A stretch of DNA of 64,000 nucleotides from Daphnia pulex (Eukaryota > Arthropoda > Branchiopoda > Diplostraca > Daphniidae). The DNA lies in assembly GCF_021134715.1 (NCBI RefSeq), contig NC_060023.1, positions 8,184,001-8,248,000 of the forward strand, in the 5' to 3' direction. Shown one piece after another: positions 24,255 through 36,311 of the stretch. The position numbers were made by a program, and so were the translations under genes. The notes under the pieces are model-generated. The model was not told where the DNA came from. It searched no databases and saw only the letters and a program-made list of their open reading frames with translations. The stretch's first letter is position 1; each line of letters opens with the position of its first letter.

Positions 24255-27200
24255 GATGTATACTAGTGTGAGCAATTGTTTTCCCTGATTCGAAGAATTT
24301 GTGGAAGTCCTCTATGGCTCTATGTGCTGTGTGTGTTGTGATGAGTTGACGTTCGTCCAACAACACCAAGTCAGCGGTGGCGGCGGCGGTGGCAGCGGCT
24401 TCTCTCTGCATTTCAAAGTTTTCTCTTTATTGCTTTTGACTATAATAGAAGTTGGGGGAGCACATGGTCATGTCAAGTTCTCCACAAATATACACACGAC
24501 GAAATAAGCTCTTCCGCACAACTGACAATAGAATCGTTGATAGAGAATTTCATATATCTACTTCATCACATTCTGAGCGAAGAAGAAGAAGATGCGAGCT
24601 ATTTGAAATGACTAATCGAGGAAGCCTTGTGTTCATAGTTGGCTTGTCAATCGCGTTCTTTGTCCTAGATATTTTTGTTAGGCCTTCAAAATAATAGCAC
24701 AACTATAGCAAGCGCATGTTAATGATTTCCTGGATTTCTATATTGTCGGAAACTTGTATTATATTGATAGGTCTAATTAGCATCGTTTTTATCGTCAAGA
24801 AACTGAGATAATATTAGCAGAGTATAGACTACTAGCAACTAATAATAAGCAGCGTCCGGCTAAAATAGCAGCACAATTCAGAAAATCTAGCTAATATTGA
24901 GATACGGATGTCAAAATCAATAACCATCCATTCGAAGTTGTCATATTGACAATTGAAATTTTTCAATCACGACAGAGTGACAACCGGAAATGAAAGAAAT
25001 GTTGGACATCAATAAAAAGAAAATATATATATCACGATGCGACCGAAATCGATCAAACGTGTATCAGAAAAAAAAACCTATTATATGAGTTTGAGTGTCC
25101 GTCGAAGACTTGTATTCTCGGAAACATTTATTTCATATAGATGTGCTGTGCCGTAGGTTATGTGACTTATAGATTGGATTAGACATGCTGTAGGTGATTC
25201 TGTCGGCTTGCCAGCACGCCTGGTAAAAATGTGCGTGATGTCTATATCAAAACGGGGGAGAGAGAGACTAGCTATACTCTTTAGTGAATTAAAGAGTAAG
25301 CAACTGAGCACGAATGCCACACGATGAAGTCACTCTCTCTAGGCACTAGACGGAAACGAGTGACACAATAGCGTCGCCTCGGCTAGCTGACTAATACACG
25401 AAGCAATGGGAAAAAAACTATAGTCAAGTTCTTTCTTAACACCCAATTGGTTTCAGAGCGAATCAAATGTATTACCTCGACAGCAGACGTTTTATATTGG
25501 GTAGTACCAGCACTGAATGCCTTCGATCAGAGGAGTCAAATGTCTAATTTTTGGGTCGAAAGGCACTGAATAATGCAATGATCTGACACTGTATTATAAC
25601 ACACCAAGGGTCGGAAGAGAGGAGGAGTAGGACGCGACACCAATTCAGTTTGCCAGAGACTCGGAAGCTGAAGCTTCGTTCGGTAATCATGGCAGTTTTT
25701 GTGCGAGACCCGTTTGCGGCCTTTGACATGCGCAATGGGAGCGGCCGTATACATGTATATCCCCTATATGATATCAAAACAAAACCAGTATAAAACGACA
25801 CGTGCTGTGTCAGCTATGACTTTACCCAACTTCCCAGGGGTCTACAGTTATATCCATTCAAAAAGAGTTTTCCCCGTTTTCCTTTAAGATTTATACACGT
25901 TTAAAGAAATGGTAAATATATTTTGTGGTTCGCTAAATATGAGTTGACACGCTCTGGCGGTGGGATCGATTTCCTTCACTTGATAGGAAATCCTACAGAT
26001 TCGTGAACTAAATTAGCTTTTATTCAGATATTATTGGTTAGATTTGATTGCCATACCTGTTTTATTCAGAAGTTAGTATAGACATTTGGAGCACAGTGGA
26101 CTGATTATCTGCTGCAATAATAATTAGGTACACTCCAAGACATAAATATGTATTCCGTAATTGTCTGAGTTGTACGAAAACAAAAGCGTGCAATAACAAT
26201 GAGCGGATGGTATGGCCCTTCGCGACGTTTCCGACTCCCTTGCTAGCTAGGTGGTATGCTGGTGATGTTGATATACTTGGTAATTTTGTTCAGGCAGCAG
26301 CTCCATCGATCGATCCGATCGATACAAAAAGTTCATCGTGTCTTCCGTACAGATATCCAGTTGGATGTTATTCGTGAAGATATATCCAACTCATCAGCAG
26401 TTGAGCAGTGTGGCAAGTTATTAGTGGCGCCGGGAAAATCGATTAACTCACAAATCAATTGAAGATTGGCGACAGTCTCGTATGTATACACGAAAAGAGC
26501 TGCGTAGTCGGGATTAAAAGTTTGGTCAGGAAAAGAGATTAATTAAAAAAAAAAGGAAATGGAAACACACACCAAAGACAAATAACAAAACATCATTTAT
26601 TAAGCTATATACACTGACAAAAGAGCTTGTTTTGCCAAACCATTTGCAATAAGATGAGCAGTGTTTTCATATTTTTATTTTAAGCGCCAACTGCGTTTGC
26701 TGGATTATTTGCGTAACCGGTTAACACCAGCCGGCACCTATATTCCACAAAACCTGACGTCGTCCCCTCCCCCATACGCATCAATTTCAAAATGGATGTC
26801 AGTGTGCAAATATATACTAGCCTTAAATAAGCTTGGCAAAAGAGCGAAATTAGGCGAGTGTTATTGAGAGATAGGCGTTAGCGCTTCGTATTTTATTGAT
26901 GAAAACAAGAGTAATTCGCGCATGACTTTTTTAATTATAGCTTCGACGGAACTGGTGACTATCGTTCCGTTTCATAGCTATACTGACGTCAAACAATGTT
27001 AGATTCCGCGCATAACGTATAATATTACTCGCGGCCGGATGCGCTGAAATGAATTGACTTTAACGTTCCATTCAGCATCGACATCGATTCACATAATTTG
27101 AGGCACTAGTTTAGCGAAGCGAGCTGCGATTTTTTATTTTGGGCTAGATTACTGACTAGACAAGACACTTCAGAGCACTCTGTAGTAATCTGCTTATTTC

Positions 27201-27860
27201 GGCCTTCACGGTCACTCAAGCACGGCCCGCCGCCCACGTAATTGAACTACTGCGCAGATTTTTCAGATCAACCACGTTCAGTGACTTTTTAAAAAGATGT
27301 CATGAAAATGATTAAAGATAAATCTAAAAAAAAAAATATATGAAATAGAATTTAACGCAAAAGACTTGCATTGTTCTGCGAAAAATTCATTTACAGGTAA
27401 AGATGTAGTTACATCGAAATTCTAAAAAACGTCACGTGCCGAGCTATAAACCCAGACACTGTATTTATGGGAATATAACCTTGAATTGATTAGACGTTCT
27501 CAACCTTTTTTGGCTTAAGAAAATGACGGAAACATAAAAAAAATCATTTGCCAATCACGTGCCAATTGCCCTTGACAACAAGAATCATTTTGTCTTTTAT
27601 GTGTGAAGTTCATTTGTTGACCGCTAGATGCTGGCCTGAATTTCGATCCGCGGTTGAATTTCTTCTCCCTTCCAAGACGACGAAAAACCGGTTAAAAAGA
27701 TCCAAAACTCCTCGAGCGGGAGTTCTGCTGGTGAGTTTTGTTCTGTTCGTCTGATCTTCTCATATTCTCTCAGACGTAGTAACAGCGCCGTCAAAGCAAC
27801 CCCTTATTAGTTTTCGTTCTTTGTCACAAGCATCTGCAATCAGTCAAACACGCACAAATT
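24255..27860. other. Intergenic region between the calmodulin-like gene and glycogenin
   Basis: Divergent promoter space of about 3.6 kb. Near 24379-24400 there is a GGCGGC-rich short repeat. Small open frames (24452-24694, 25536-25801, 26256-26462, 27548-27754) show no domain and no convincing splice context. I see no supported gene. Confidence 0.4.
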
Positions 27861-27866
27861 ACAATC

Positions 27867-30428
27867 AGTAAGTATTCAATAATTTTTGTCATTTTCTTTG
27901 GAAATTCCTCTAGTAATATATAAGAAATGCCATGCTACGCTTGCTTAAGGAACTTGAACTGACGAGACCATGATATTATATATACTTCATGGTGTCTGGA
28001 GCAACCGGCATGACAGAACGGCTAAATTTAACTATGGTCATGTGCCCTCATTTAATAATTCGCCGAATTTTTTTACCAAGAAAATGTTTGAGTTTGCCAG
28101 TTGCATGGCATTACAAGGCATTGCTATTACATCAGTAGTATATTTTTGCTCTTTTTGTGCTTTTGTTTTGGAATGTTCTGTAATCTGCAACAAAACAACA
28201 AGCTAAAAATAGTTGCTGTAAAGTAGGCTGACCTTGTCCCTACACTGCATCAATCTTATGGGTTCTAATGAATTTTCTCATTACATTACAGTGGCAGCTG
28301 AAGCATGGGTCACATTGGCAACAAATGATTCCTACGCCGTGGGAGCCTTGGTGCTCGCACACTCTTTAAAGTCTGCAAATACAACAAGGCCACTAGTTGT
28401 CATGATAACTGATCAAGTCAGCACTGCAATGAGGTAATTCTTTAATTTTTTTTAAATCCATTGGTAATTGTTTTAATCATTATTTTTTAATGAAATTACA
28501 GGGATAGACTTGGTGCAGTTTCATGCCTAGTTCAAGAAGTCAATGTCATGGATTCACATGACAGTGCTCACTTAGCATTGTTAGCAAGACCTGAACTTGG
28601 CATCACTTTCACCAAATTGCATTGCTGGGCTTTGACTGCTTTCAGTAAATGTGTTTTCTTGGATGCAGATACTCTGGTAAAGAATGTTTCCAGCCATACA
28701 TTATTCAGATAAAATAGTAACATTTCAACATTCTAGGTCATTCAAAACTGTGATGAGCTCTTTGAAAGGGAGGAATTCTCAGCAGCAGCTGATGCTGGCT
28801 GGCCCGACTGCTTCAATTCGGGTGTCTTCGTTTTTAGACCCTCGTTGGAGACGTACAGCAAACTTCTCTCTTTTGCTGTATCCGAAGGAAGCTTTGACGG
28901 TATTTCGGTTATTAGATACAGTAACATAATGGCTCAACAACTATCATTGAAATTATTCAGGTGGTGACCAGGGTTTGCTCAACTCTTACTTTGCAGACTG
29001 GGCCACTAAAGATATTAGTCGACGATTGCCTTTCATTTACAACATGACTGCTTCAGGCTCCTATTCTTATCGGCCAGCATACAAACAGTAAGTTAAATTG
29101 CTGTAGTAAAACATGTTCAGCGTTCAGTGAGTAGCATTTTATTTCGTATCAATTTTAGGTTTGGAAAGAACGTTCGAATTGTTCATTTCATAGGTTCACC
29201 GAAACCATGGCAGGCATCTGAGGCCTCTGCTTTCCAGAGGCCAGTTCCCGGAGATCACATCGGACTCTGGTGGAGCATTTTCGTCAGCCATGTCCTGCCT
29301 TGCTTATCCTCTGAAATGGTAAGTTGTTCTTTTGCCTTTTAGCTTACCTGTCTTAACGCATTTCTCTAGTTCTTGCGTTTTTTCTTATTTTAAAACTGAA
29401 TATTCGTAAAAAATTGACGATATGCCAAACGAACTCTTTAAAATAGTTCCCCATTCAACGCCCTCATTACCAATTGAATGAGCAGCCTGACGTTTCTCTA
29501 TCAGCCCCCATTAAAGAGAGAAATCATTCAACTCATATTGACAGTGAAAGTTTGACCCTTGCTAACGTTGCCCCTATCGGGCAACTTTCGGACGCCGCGG
29601 AAGTCAAGGAAGCTGCGGTTGAGGCTGCAATGCTGAATCGACCGTCCCATTTGACAGAGTTTTCCCATGTGCCAATTTCAAACCATGATTTACTCCCCCC
29701 GATTCTTCCAAATCCTAATAATACCGTAATATTGCCATCATCTTTTATCGAACCCAACTCTTTCGCTTCAGGCCAAACAGACAGTGCTGAATCCGAACAT
29801 GTAAGTCGACCAAAATTGGTTTTGTTTGGAATACTGCCATGGTTTCACGTCGGTTCGTATTTCACGTACACAAGAGTAGGGGTACAATAGTTCTCGTCGG
29901 TAGTTCCTGAAGCTGGAAATTATTAGTCACATCACGGTCACCTTCACAGTCTTTCACTAACAACTTGCAAACTAACACTAGACACAGTCTTTATTTCCTT
30001 CTTCTTTCTTCTTTTTCTTACAAGTTAAGCTTGCCCACAATAGTGCCGGCGGAGGATAGTGTAAGTATCCATTCTGGCCATTAATGATTCACTTCTTTTC
30101 TCATTTTTGTTTTTAAAAAACATTCCTTTATTAATTGTGTATCAACGTTTTGTAGACTGGAGTTGCAGCCCAATTCTCGCAGCTTGTTGTCAAAGACGAG
30201 AGGCAGCAGGTTGTTAGCAAGGAAGAACAACATCATAGTCAACCGCAAGGCAGCCCTCAACACGTAGCGGTTGCCACAGGAGGGGAAGCTGCGGCGGCTG
30301 CCGTTTCGTCTGCTCCGAGTTCCCGGGAGGCCTGGGAACAAGGATGTGTCGACTACACTGGAAGAGACTCGTTTGATAAAATTATGGAGAAAATCGCAAA
30401 GACACTCGAAAGCCAACAGAAACCTTAA
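27867..30428 (+). CDS. GYG1: Glycogenin (glycogen primer glucosyltransferase)
   Basis: GT8-family enzyme that glucosylates itself from UDP-glucose to prime glycogen synthesis in the cytosol. Exons: 27867 (A of ATG), 28292-28433, 28502-28676, 28737-28899, 28961-29087, 29159-29318, 29447-29800, 30025-30060, 30156-30428 (476 aa). The catalytic part has [20 protein letters not shown], the DxD motif in [30 protein letters not shown], and YSYRPAYK containing the autoglucosylated Tyr. The end [17 protein letters not shown] matches the glycogen synthase-binding tail. Between them is a variable, acidic linker. The spliced start codon is A at 27867 plus TG at 28292. An alternative in-frame ATG at 28258 would add [11 protein letters not shown] if that intron is retained. 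The symbol is by family; arthropods usually have one copy. Confidence 0.95.
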
Positions 30429-30455
30429 ATCGAGTCATACGAATTGCAAAAGAAA

Positions 30456-30461
30456 AATAAA
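30456..30461 (+). terminator. Polyadenylation signal of glycogenin
   Basis: AATAAA lies 28 bases past the glycogenin stop codon, in the convergent spacer before SPCS2. Confidence 0.6.
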
Positions 30462-30971
30462 ATCTACATTTCGTACGAATGCCGGAGAAGCCATACTTGC
30501 CGCCGCCAATACTTTTATTGCTTTTACTAACTTGTCCTGTGGCTGTTTCTCTCGAATCGAATCTTTTCGTGTGTTGGAGCTTAAGTAGAGTCAACCGAGG
30601 AATATTTTCTTGTACTTCTTCTGGGTCGTGAATTTTTCTGTTGGTTTTTCTTTAATGTTATACATGGATACATCTTTCCAAAAATATGAATATCAAATGT
30701 TAACAAGTTCAAATATGTAAAATCTAAAATGAGGATCTAATAATAATGTAGTATGGCTTCTCAAATGAACATTGTATGTCGTTAAAAGAGCCGCTAATTC
30801 ATAACGTTTAGTTTTGGTGAATAAAATAATCTTAATATAATAAAGTGTGGATTATAGGGTAAAATTCTTAATGCACTTAACAATGTCAAAGGTATCATGG
30901 TAATACACAGAATAAAAGGAATCTTGTTTTCAAATTTGAAATTCAGTTTAATTGCACCGAATTTGTAGAAT
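30462..30971. other. Convergent spacer (glycogenin / SPCS2)
   Basis: AT-rich 3' UTR and spacer sequence between facing genes. No further feature is supported. Open frames here are antisense to the glycogenin tail or low complexity. Confidence 0.5.
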
Positions 30972-31703
30972 TTATTTATTCTTACGCCCAGACAACAAAC
31001 CATTGTGAAGCTTTGAGACTTCAGGTTCAACATATTCCATCAACAATACACCATTACAATCAAAATACTGAGCAACAGATCTCTTGGATTTTGCTTCCCT
31101 AACCTTTTTAGTTTTTCCATCCTTGTAAGATAAAACTAATTCATACTGATCATCATATTTGTTTAGAGAAGAGCTAGCTTCCCAGGAATTCACAGGGTCA
31201 ACTCCGGCAGGATCTTTTTGGTAAACAGACACGAAAATTCCTTTTTCTTTGTGCGTGGTGTAGAGGGTCAGTACTCCCATCAACAGAAAGTAACCCAGCA
31301 CACAAGCCAGTAAAACAATCCTGCAAAAGTAATAAATAAGTAATTAATTTCCAATATGTCTGTGAAAGTCAACAATGACATTACTTGGATTCTGGAAACG
31401 GATGTAAATAATCCCACAACAAGGCAAAGCCAGCAATTCCGACAGCGAGCGTGCAAATAGCTAATCGTCCATCGACTAGAGCAAAATTTTCAGTATAGTT
31501 GAATTTATCAACCAAAACTTCTTTGACAGCATCATCGAGAGCGTTCTTGACAGCGGCACCATCCCACTTGTTCACTTTAAGTACTTTCGCCGGTTCTTTC
31601 TGAAAACAAAATAACAAGGTTACTACTTTTCAACACTATTAAAGAGATTTTGAAAGAAAACTTGACGTGAACGTATACAAACCTGTTCGCTTTGACCGGC
31701 CAT
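30972..31703 (-). CDS. SPCS2: Signal peptidase complex subunit 2 (SPC25)
   Basis: Accessory subunit of the ER signal peptidase, involved in docking to the translocon. Three exons: 31703-31683, 31599-31385, 31320-30972 (194 aa; the human protein is a little longer at its N-terminus). After MAGQSEQ come [20 protein letters not shown] and [17 protein letters not shown], both signature segments. Two membrane spans follow: [20 protein letters not shown], ending HPFPESK, and [20 protein letters not shown]. The cytosolic part has [19 protein letters not shown] and ends SGRKNK. The start is the first ATG before a perfect intron donor and leaves a short hydrophilic N-terminus, as expected for the subunit. 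Confidence 0.97.
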
Positions 31704-32528
31704 TTCTCTGTTTGTGTGGTAGAAATTTATTTTCGGAAAAGTCTATGCTGACGTCTTGGTCTCTGACGTTTCATTCATCCAACGCTGCCACACGGTAATG
31801 ATTACAGACTGAACGAATCCGCATTCAAGTTCATTTTTATTTCGTTCACTTCTTCAATGTTCAATCCAATCCCAGTAATCCACATTCACATAATCACATT
31901 CAGTGATAATAAATCAAGATTCAATCAATAAACATATCACTGTAATGCGCGAAAACTTGAGTTGATAATAACATGTTTTTAGAATCATGTAATAAATTCA
32001 ATCCTGCAATGAATTCGATGACGATGTCTAGCCTAAATGCCTATACATGATTTCTTCAGAATAATTTGTCAATTTTTGTTTGAGTATTTATAAAAGCTCT
32101 TCGCCAAATTTCTTCTACACTGTTTGATTTTAGCATAAAATAGGCTACTATTTCTTAATCGATACTTTTCTTACATCTTGAAAGATTTTGTTAAGAAAAT
32201 TCTTGTAGAAAATTTCATCGTTGTACATCTATTACTCTGAAAACTTATTCAAATGGAAACTTCGAGCTCGTATTTGTCTTTGTTTATTTTTCGAGTAAGG
32301 TAAAAATAAGTTTTTCAGAAAACGTTACGTGCAAACTGGTATATTTTATTTATTTGAAACAAAAAAACCCGACTGCAATACAAAGAACTGAAAAATGCCG
32401 AAAAGTCAGGATACAGGCAGAAAATTCGTCAGAATTCTGAAGACGAAAAAAGTCAACAACCTTAAGAAAGAACTTCACACAAAATAAGGGAAATTTACAC
32501 ATTTCAATTCAACTCTACCAATGAAATG
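31704..32528. other. Spacer between SPCS2 and ATF7IP (tandem, both minus)
   Basis: AT-rich. It contains the SPCS2 promoter side and the ATF7IP 3' UTR. TTTATT at 32345-32350 reads AATAAA on the minus strand and is a plausible polyadenylation signal about 180 bases past the ATF7IP stop. Confidence 0.5.
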
Positions 32529-35204
32529 TCAATTCAAAAATATGGTTCCTGGCTCGCTATACGGTCCATAACGACCGTGGACGTCCATGGCTCGTACGGC
32601 GAAATGATAGCGATGGCCCTCGAGGAACTAAATAATGAAACGGAAAACCTATGGCTTAGAAGACATTTTTAGTAAGACCTTTTCTTGATAAATTACCTGG
32701 GTTAGAGTACAGGCCATGGGTAAAGGCAGAGCCTTGACGTCTCCCACCCTTTTCCATACGCTTGCGCTCCAGTCATCATTTGCACCTTCTTGGTAGGCAA
32801 ACAACTGATATGATGCTATATCTGCATGGTTAGACAGGTTTCCATGCATCGTCCAAGACAAAACAATTCCTGAAAAATTTATACAAATACCAAAATTAAT
32901 CAAGTTTTCATTATCGTAAAATGTAAAGATAAATTTACCATTCGCAACTCGTTTAATGTCGACAGTTGGCTTGGGCGCAATAGCCTTCCATGCTGGATTT
33001 AGTGGTCCGACAGGAGGAGGTGGCAGAGGCGCTGGATGTGTTCTAGTAATTGTACCGGCGGGTGGTGAATTTCCATTTGATTTCGATGTTGTTACCGGGG
33101 AGCGACCGTTCAACGTCGTGGATTTGAGCGCAACCCCGCGAGCCACTCCATTAGGCATCCCACTAGGAATTCCGTTTGGTACAGTCGCAGAACTATAAAC
33201 AAGACAGTGTTATATTTATGTGATTTGATAACATCAATATGAGGAAAAAATAATTACGTGGCTTTGGGCATTTGTCTAGGAACGACAAGTCGACCGGCGG
33301 CAGCAGCTGCTCTTTCCTTCTCCAAATCTTCATCCGTCAGGTCAATAACGTTGGGCAAGCGTCCAGGAAGAGTCACCTTGTTAACTGTGGTAGCTCGAGA
33401 GGCGGGCACTTTGGACCAGCGAGCCATTGGAACAGAAGCCGGAATTGACGGTGGAGCGGACGTTGTGCTAGTTGGATCTCCAGTAGTGGCTGACCGAGCC
33501 CGGACAAGCACGGCTGCCGTACCAGGATTAGGATTGACTTGATTCGGTTGCTGTTTGGTAGCCAACGGAATCACCGGTGTGATGTTGACCGAGTTCTTTA
33601 GTAATTTACTAGCGACACTGGCGCCACCAGGAATAGATTTCAAGCCTCCAATGTTGACATATGTAGCAATCTTGGATGAGTTTGGTGGTTCATCCGATCT
33701 TCTGGTAGGAGCTGCTCTATAACGTGGTACAGCTTGTTGTGGCACGTAAGAGGCGATATCCGGAGATTGCATGGTGAAGCTGGGTGGTATGGGTACGCGA
33801 GCCAAACTATTAGCGGCTGAATTTGGAGAGGTCATGGTCGATCCAGTCGACGTGGCTACCGATTGCGAAGGATGAGTTGGCGATTTGATTGTAAGAGAAG
33901 GAACAATCGAAACGGCAGGCTTAGAACTTTCAGTCGTTTTCTTCAATGCAGCAATCTTGTTGGTTTAAATAATAATTTAAATTACAATAAATTTAATTAA
34001 ATTAAAAATGATTTAATGTTACCTGGTGTGCAATACTAGGATGAGAAGATAAATTGATTTGTAAACCAACGGAACGCGTCATTTTCATGGGCGGAGCGAT
34101 TACTTGATTGCGATTTTTCGATTGCTGTGACACGAACCTTCGAACTACCAGTTCCAAATCTGATACCTATCCATTTAAAACATTACAAGTTAATTTATTT
34201 AAAAAATGATTGTTGTATGAAAATTAGTATACCTGTTTGTGAAGAGCTTCCGAACGACGGCGATATCGTTCGAGCTGTGCATCGGCTGCTTCTAATTTAC
34301 GTTCCAGTTCTCCAGTAACACCGCGTTCACGGATAGCCAAACACATTTGTTCCATCACCAATCGTTCCAGTTCCTAAATCAATAAAATAATCAGTAAAAT
34401 AAATGTCTTTAAAAACAAATAAAAATCTATTGATTTACCTCTCGTGTCAGTCGCTTAACGATTTCGCCAGCAGTATTTCCAACTTTAGCTTCAAGAGTTA
34501 AACTTTTCATTACAATTTCAGATTTATCCTCTTCAACAAGCAATGGCGATTCTGGCGGACTGCCAGATGGATCGACAATTTGGCTTTCAACGATCGGGCT
34601 TGTGCTTTCGCCGTTCATATCTACAAGTAGTATACTACTCATTACCGACTCAGGTGATCCCTTGGATTTAGATTTTCGTTCGCTACTATTCGTCGCAACA
34701 GATCCCGTCAATCCAGAATTCACCCGAACTTTTCTCGTTTCATTGTGTCTACTGCCATCTGTTTCGGACGCCATTGTCTTTACCGTTGGAGATCCTACTA
34801 CACCAAAATGAAGAAATAATTTAATTTTAAACACTCAGTGGAATGTCAGAAAGAATGTCTTTACCATTAGAGGAAGGGGGCGGAGTATCTTCTGTTTGGG
34901 TTGAGGGTTCGTCCGCATCCGCATGACGCCGTTGGTGGTTGTCTTTGCGGTTTCGTTTCAGCGAGGACGCCCTAATGCTACCGGCACTAACTGAACTATG
35001 ATGGCGACTTGATGATCGAGTTGATCCATGTGTAGATGAAGAATCGCTGCTGTTGGTCGGTGATGAACTGCGGTGGCGTTTACGGATGGCTTGTCTGTCC
35101 CGTAAATTTATTTTCAACTTCAAACTGGGATTGACAGTGGCCGTCGTTGTTGTTTCAAGAATCCCTTGATCTGGATGATCCACTTTTCTTCCATCGTCCA
35201 CCAT
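32529..35204 (-). CDS. ATF7IP: ATF7-interacting protein (ATF7IP / windei), SETDB1 cofactor
   Basis: Nuclear partner that stabilises the H3K9 methyltransferase SETDB1 and links it to other chromatin factors. Eight exons: 35204-34865, 34797-34439, 34373-34233, 34166-34023, 33955-33258, 33192-32939, 32869-32697, 32627-32529 (735 aa). The N-terminus is Ser/Arg/His-rich and disordered. A coiled-coil (ELERLVMEQMCLAIRERGVT through ERKLEAADAQLERYRRR) matches the SETDB1-binding region. VIDLTDED is a SUMO-interacting motif, as in vertebrate ATF7IP. The C-terminal FN3 domain (GIVLSWTMHGNLSNHADIAS, DVKALPLPMACTLTQFLEGH, FAVRAMDVHGRYGPYSEPG) is very like the family. The protein is shorter than human ATF7IP because the disordered N-terminal part is reduced. 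Confidence 0.94.
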
Positions 35205-36297
35205 CTTGAAGACGAAGAAAATCTAAACAAAGATTTTGTGATGTCAACCACTGGCTGGAAATGGTGTCGAAAAATTTGACCGCCGGAGTGTGATCAGACG
35301 ACGCTAGAACAGGAGCGCTACGTTGAACGATCCTCTTGGTACAACGGATACTACGAGTCTACCTCCTCGTAGCTGGCCGGAGGAAAAACAACCTGGAGGG
35401 GCGCGCTGTTTTTTCTTCCCCCTTTTTGCCTCAACAATCGATAGCGCTTAAGTTGGGTTTAAATCGATATCTAAATTACACCCGCAGGCGGTCACAATAA
35501 GTTGGCGACCTCTTGCCAACCCAACGAAGGTAAAATCTGGCCAACGCCCCCCAAGAGAGAGTGAGTCGGAGTCAAAGCGAAATGCAATCTGACGAATTAA
35601 CCCAAAATGAAAGCTTGGAATTCAAAACGACTAAACCCGATTTTAGCTAGAACAAAAGCCCAAAAGAAGAAGAAGAAGAACGGATGTTCTGTGCGTTCAG
35701 AGAGAGGTTCGAAATGGGGGTCTTGGGTTCCTTGGCGCTAGCCTGTGAATAGTAATAACGGTTGGGATAACACAGACTTCTACAAACCCCTCAGGGCTCT
35801 CTCTCTCCTCTTTCTCTATCTATTCCTTCTCCTCTCTCCCTCCCTCTCTCCTATTTCCCATCCAAGGTTTCAGGAGCGACGATCGTTTACCTACGCCAGG
35901 CCATTCTGTAATCTCTCGTCTTTTCTCCATGATTCTCTTCTCGAAACGAAACTTTGGCGTTTCTTTCGACAACACAAGAGACTTTTATAAAGACCGGGGT
36001 CATTGCTTATGTTTACATCAAATTCACCAATTTACCTGGGTTGCAAATAAAGATTGTTTAACCAACGATATCCATGTGTGGAGGAGACGGGCTAATTTTA
36101 GAAACATGACATAATTACGATCGTTTCCTCTTCCGAATTCATCAAATAGTACAAGTAATGTTTAGGCATGTTTGGACATGATGATACTATCGTTATTCAG
36201 TTGTTTGCATTCATCTTTTAAAGATGAATAATTTAAGCTACAAAATTTAAGTGTAATTGAATTAGTTTTAATGTTGATGCATTAAAACCGTTTTCGA

Positions 36298-36311
36298 GGG
36301 TGGCGCCACCC
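36298..36311. repeat. GC-rich perfect palindrome
   Basis: GGGTGGCGCCACCC is a perfect 14-base palindrome inside an otherwise AT-rich stretch, a possible dimeric transcription-factor site. Confidence 0.5.

Noticed and set aside
24452-24694. 80-codon frame ending in a hydrophobic segment
   Set aside because: Starts at a non-ATG codon, is Arg/Ser-rich without a family, and lies in the 5' flank of the calmodulin-like gene.
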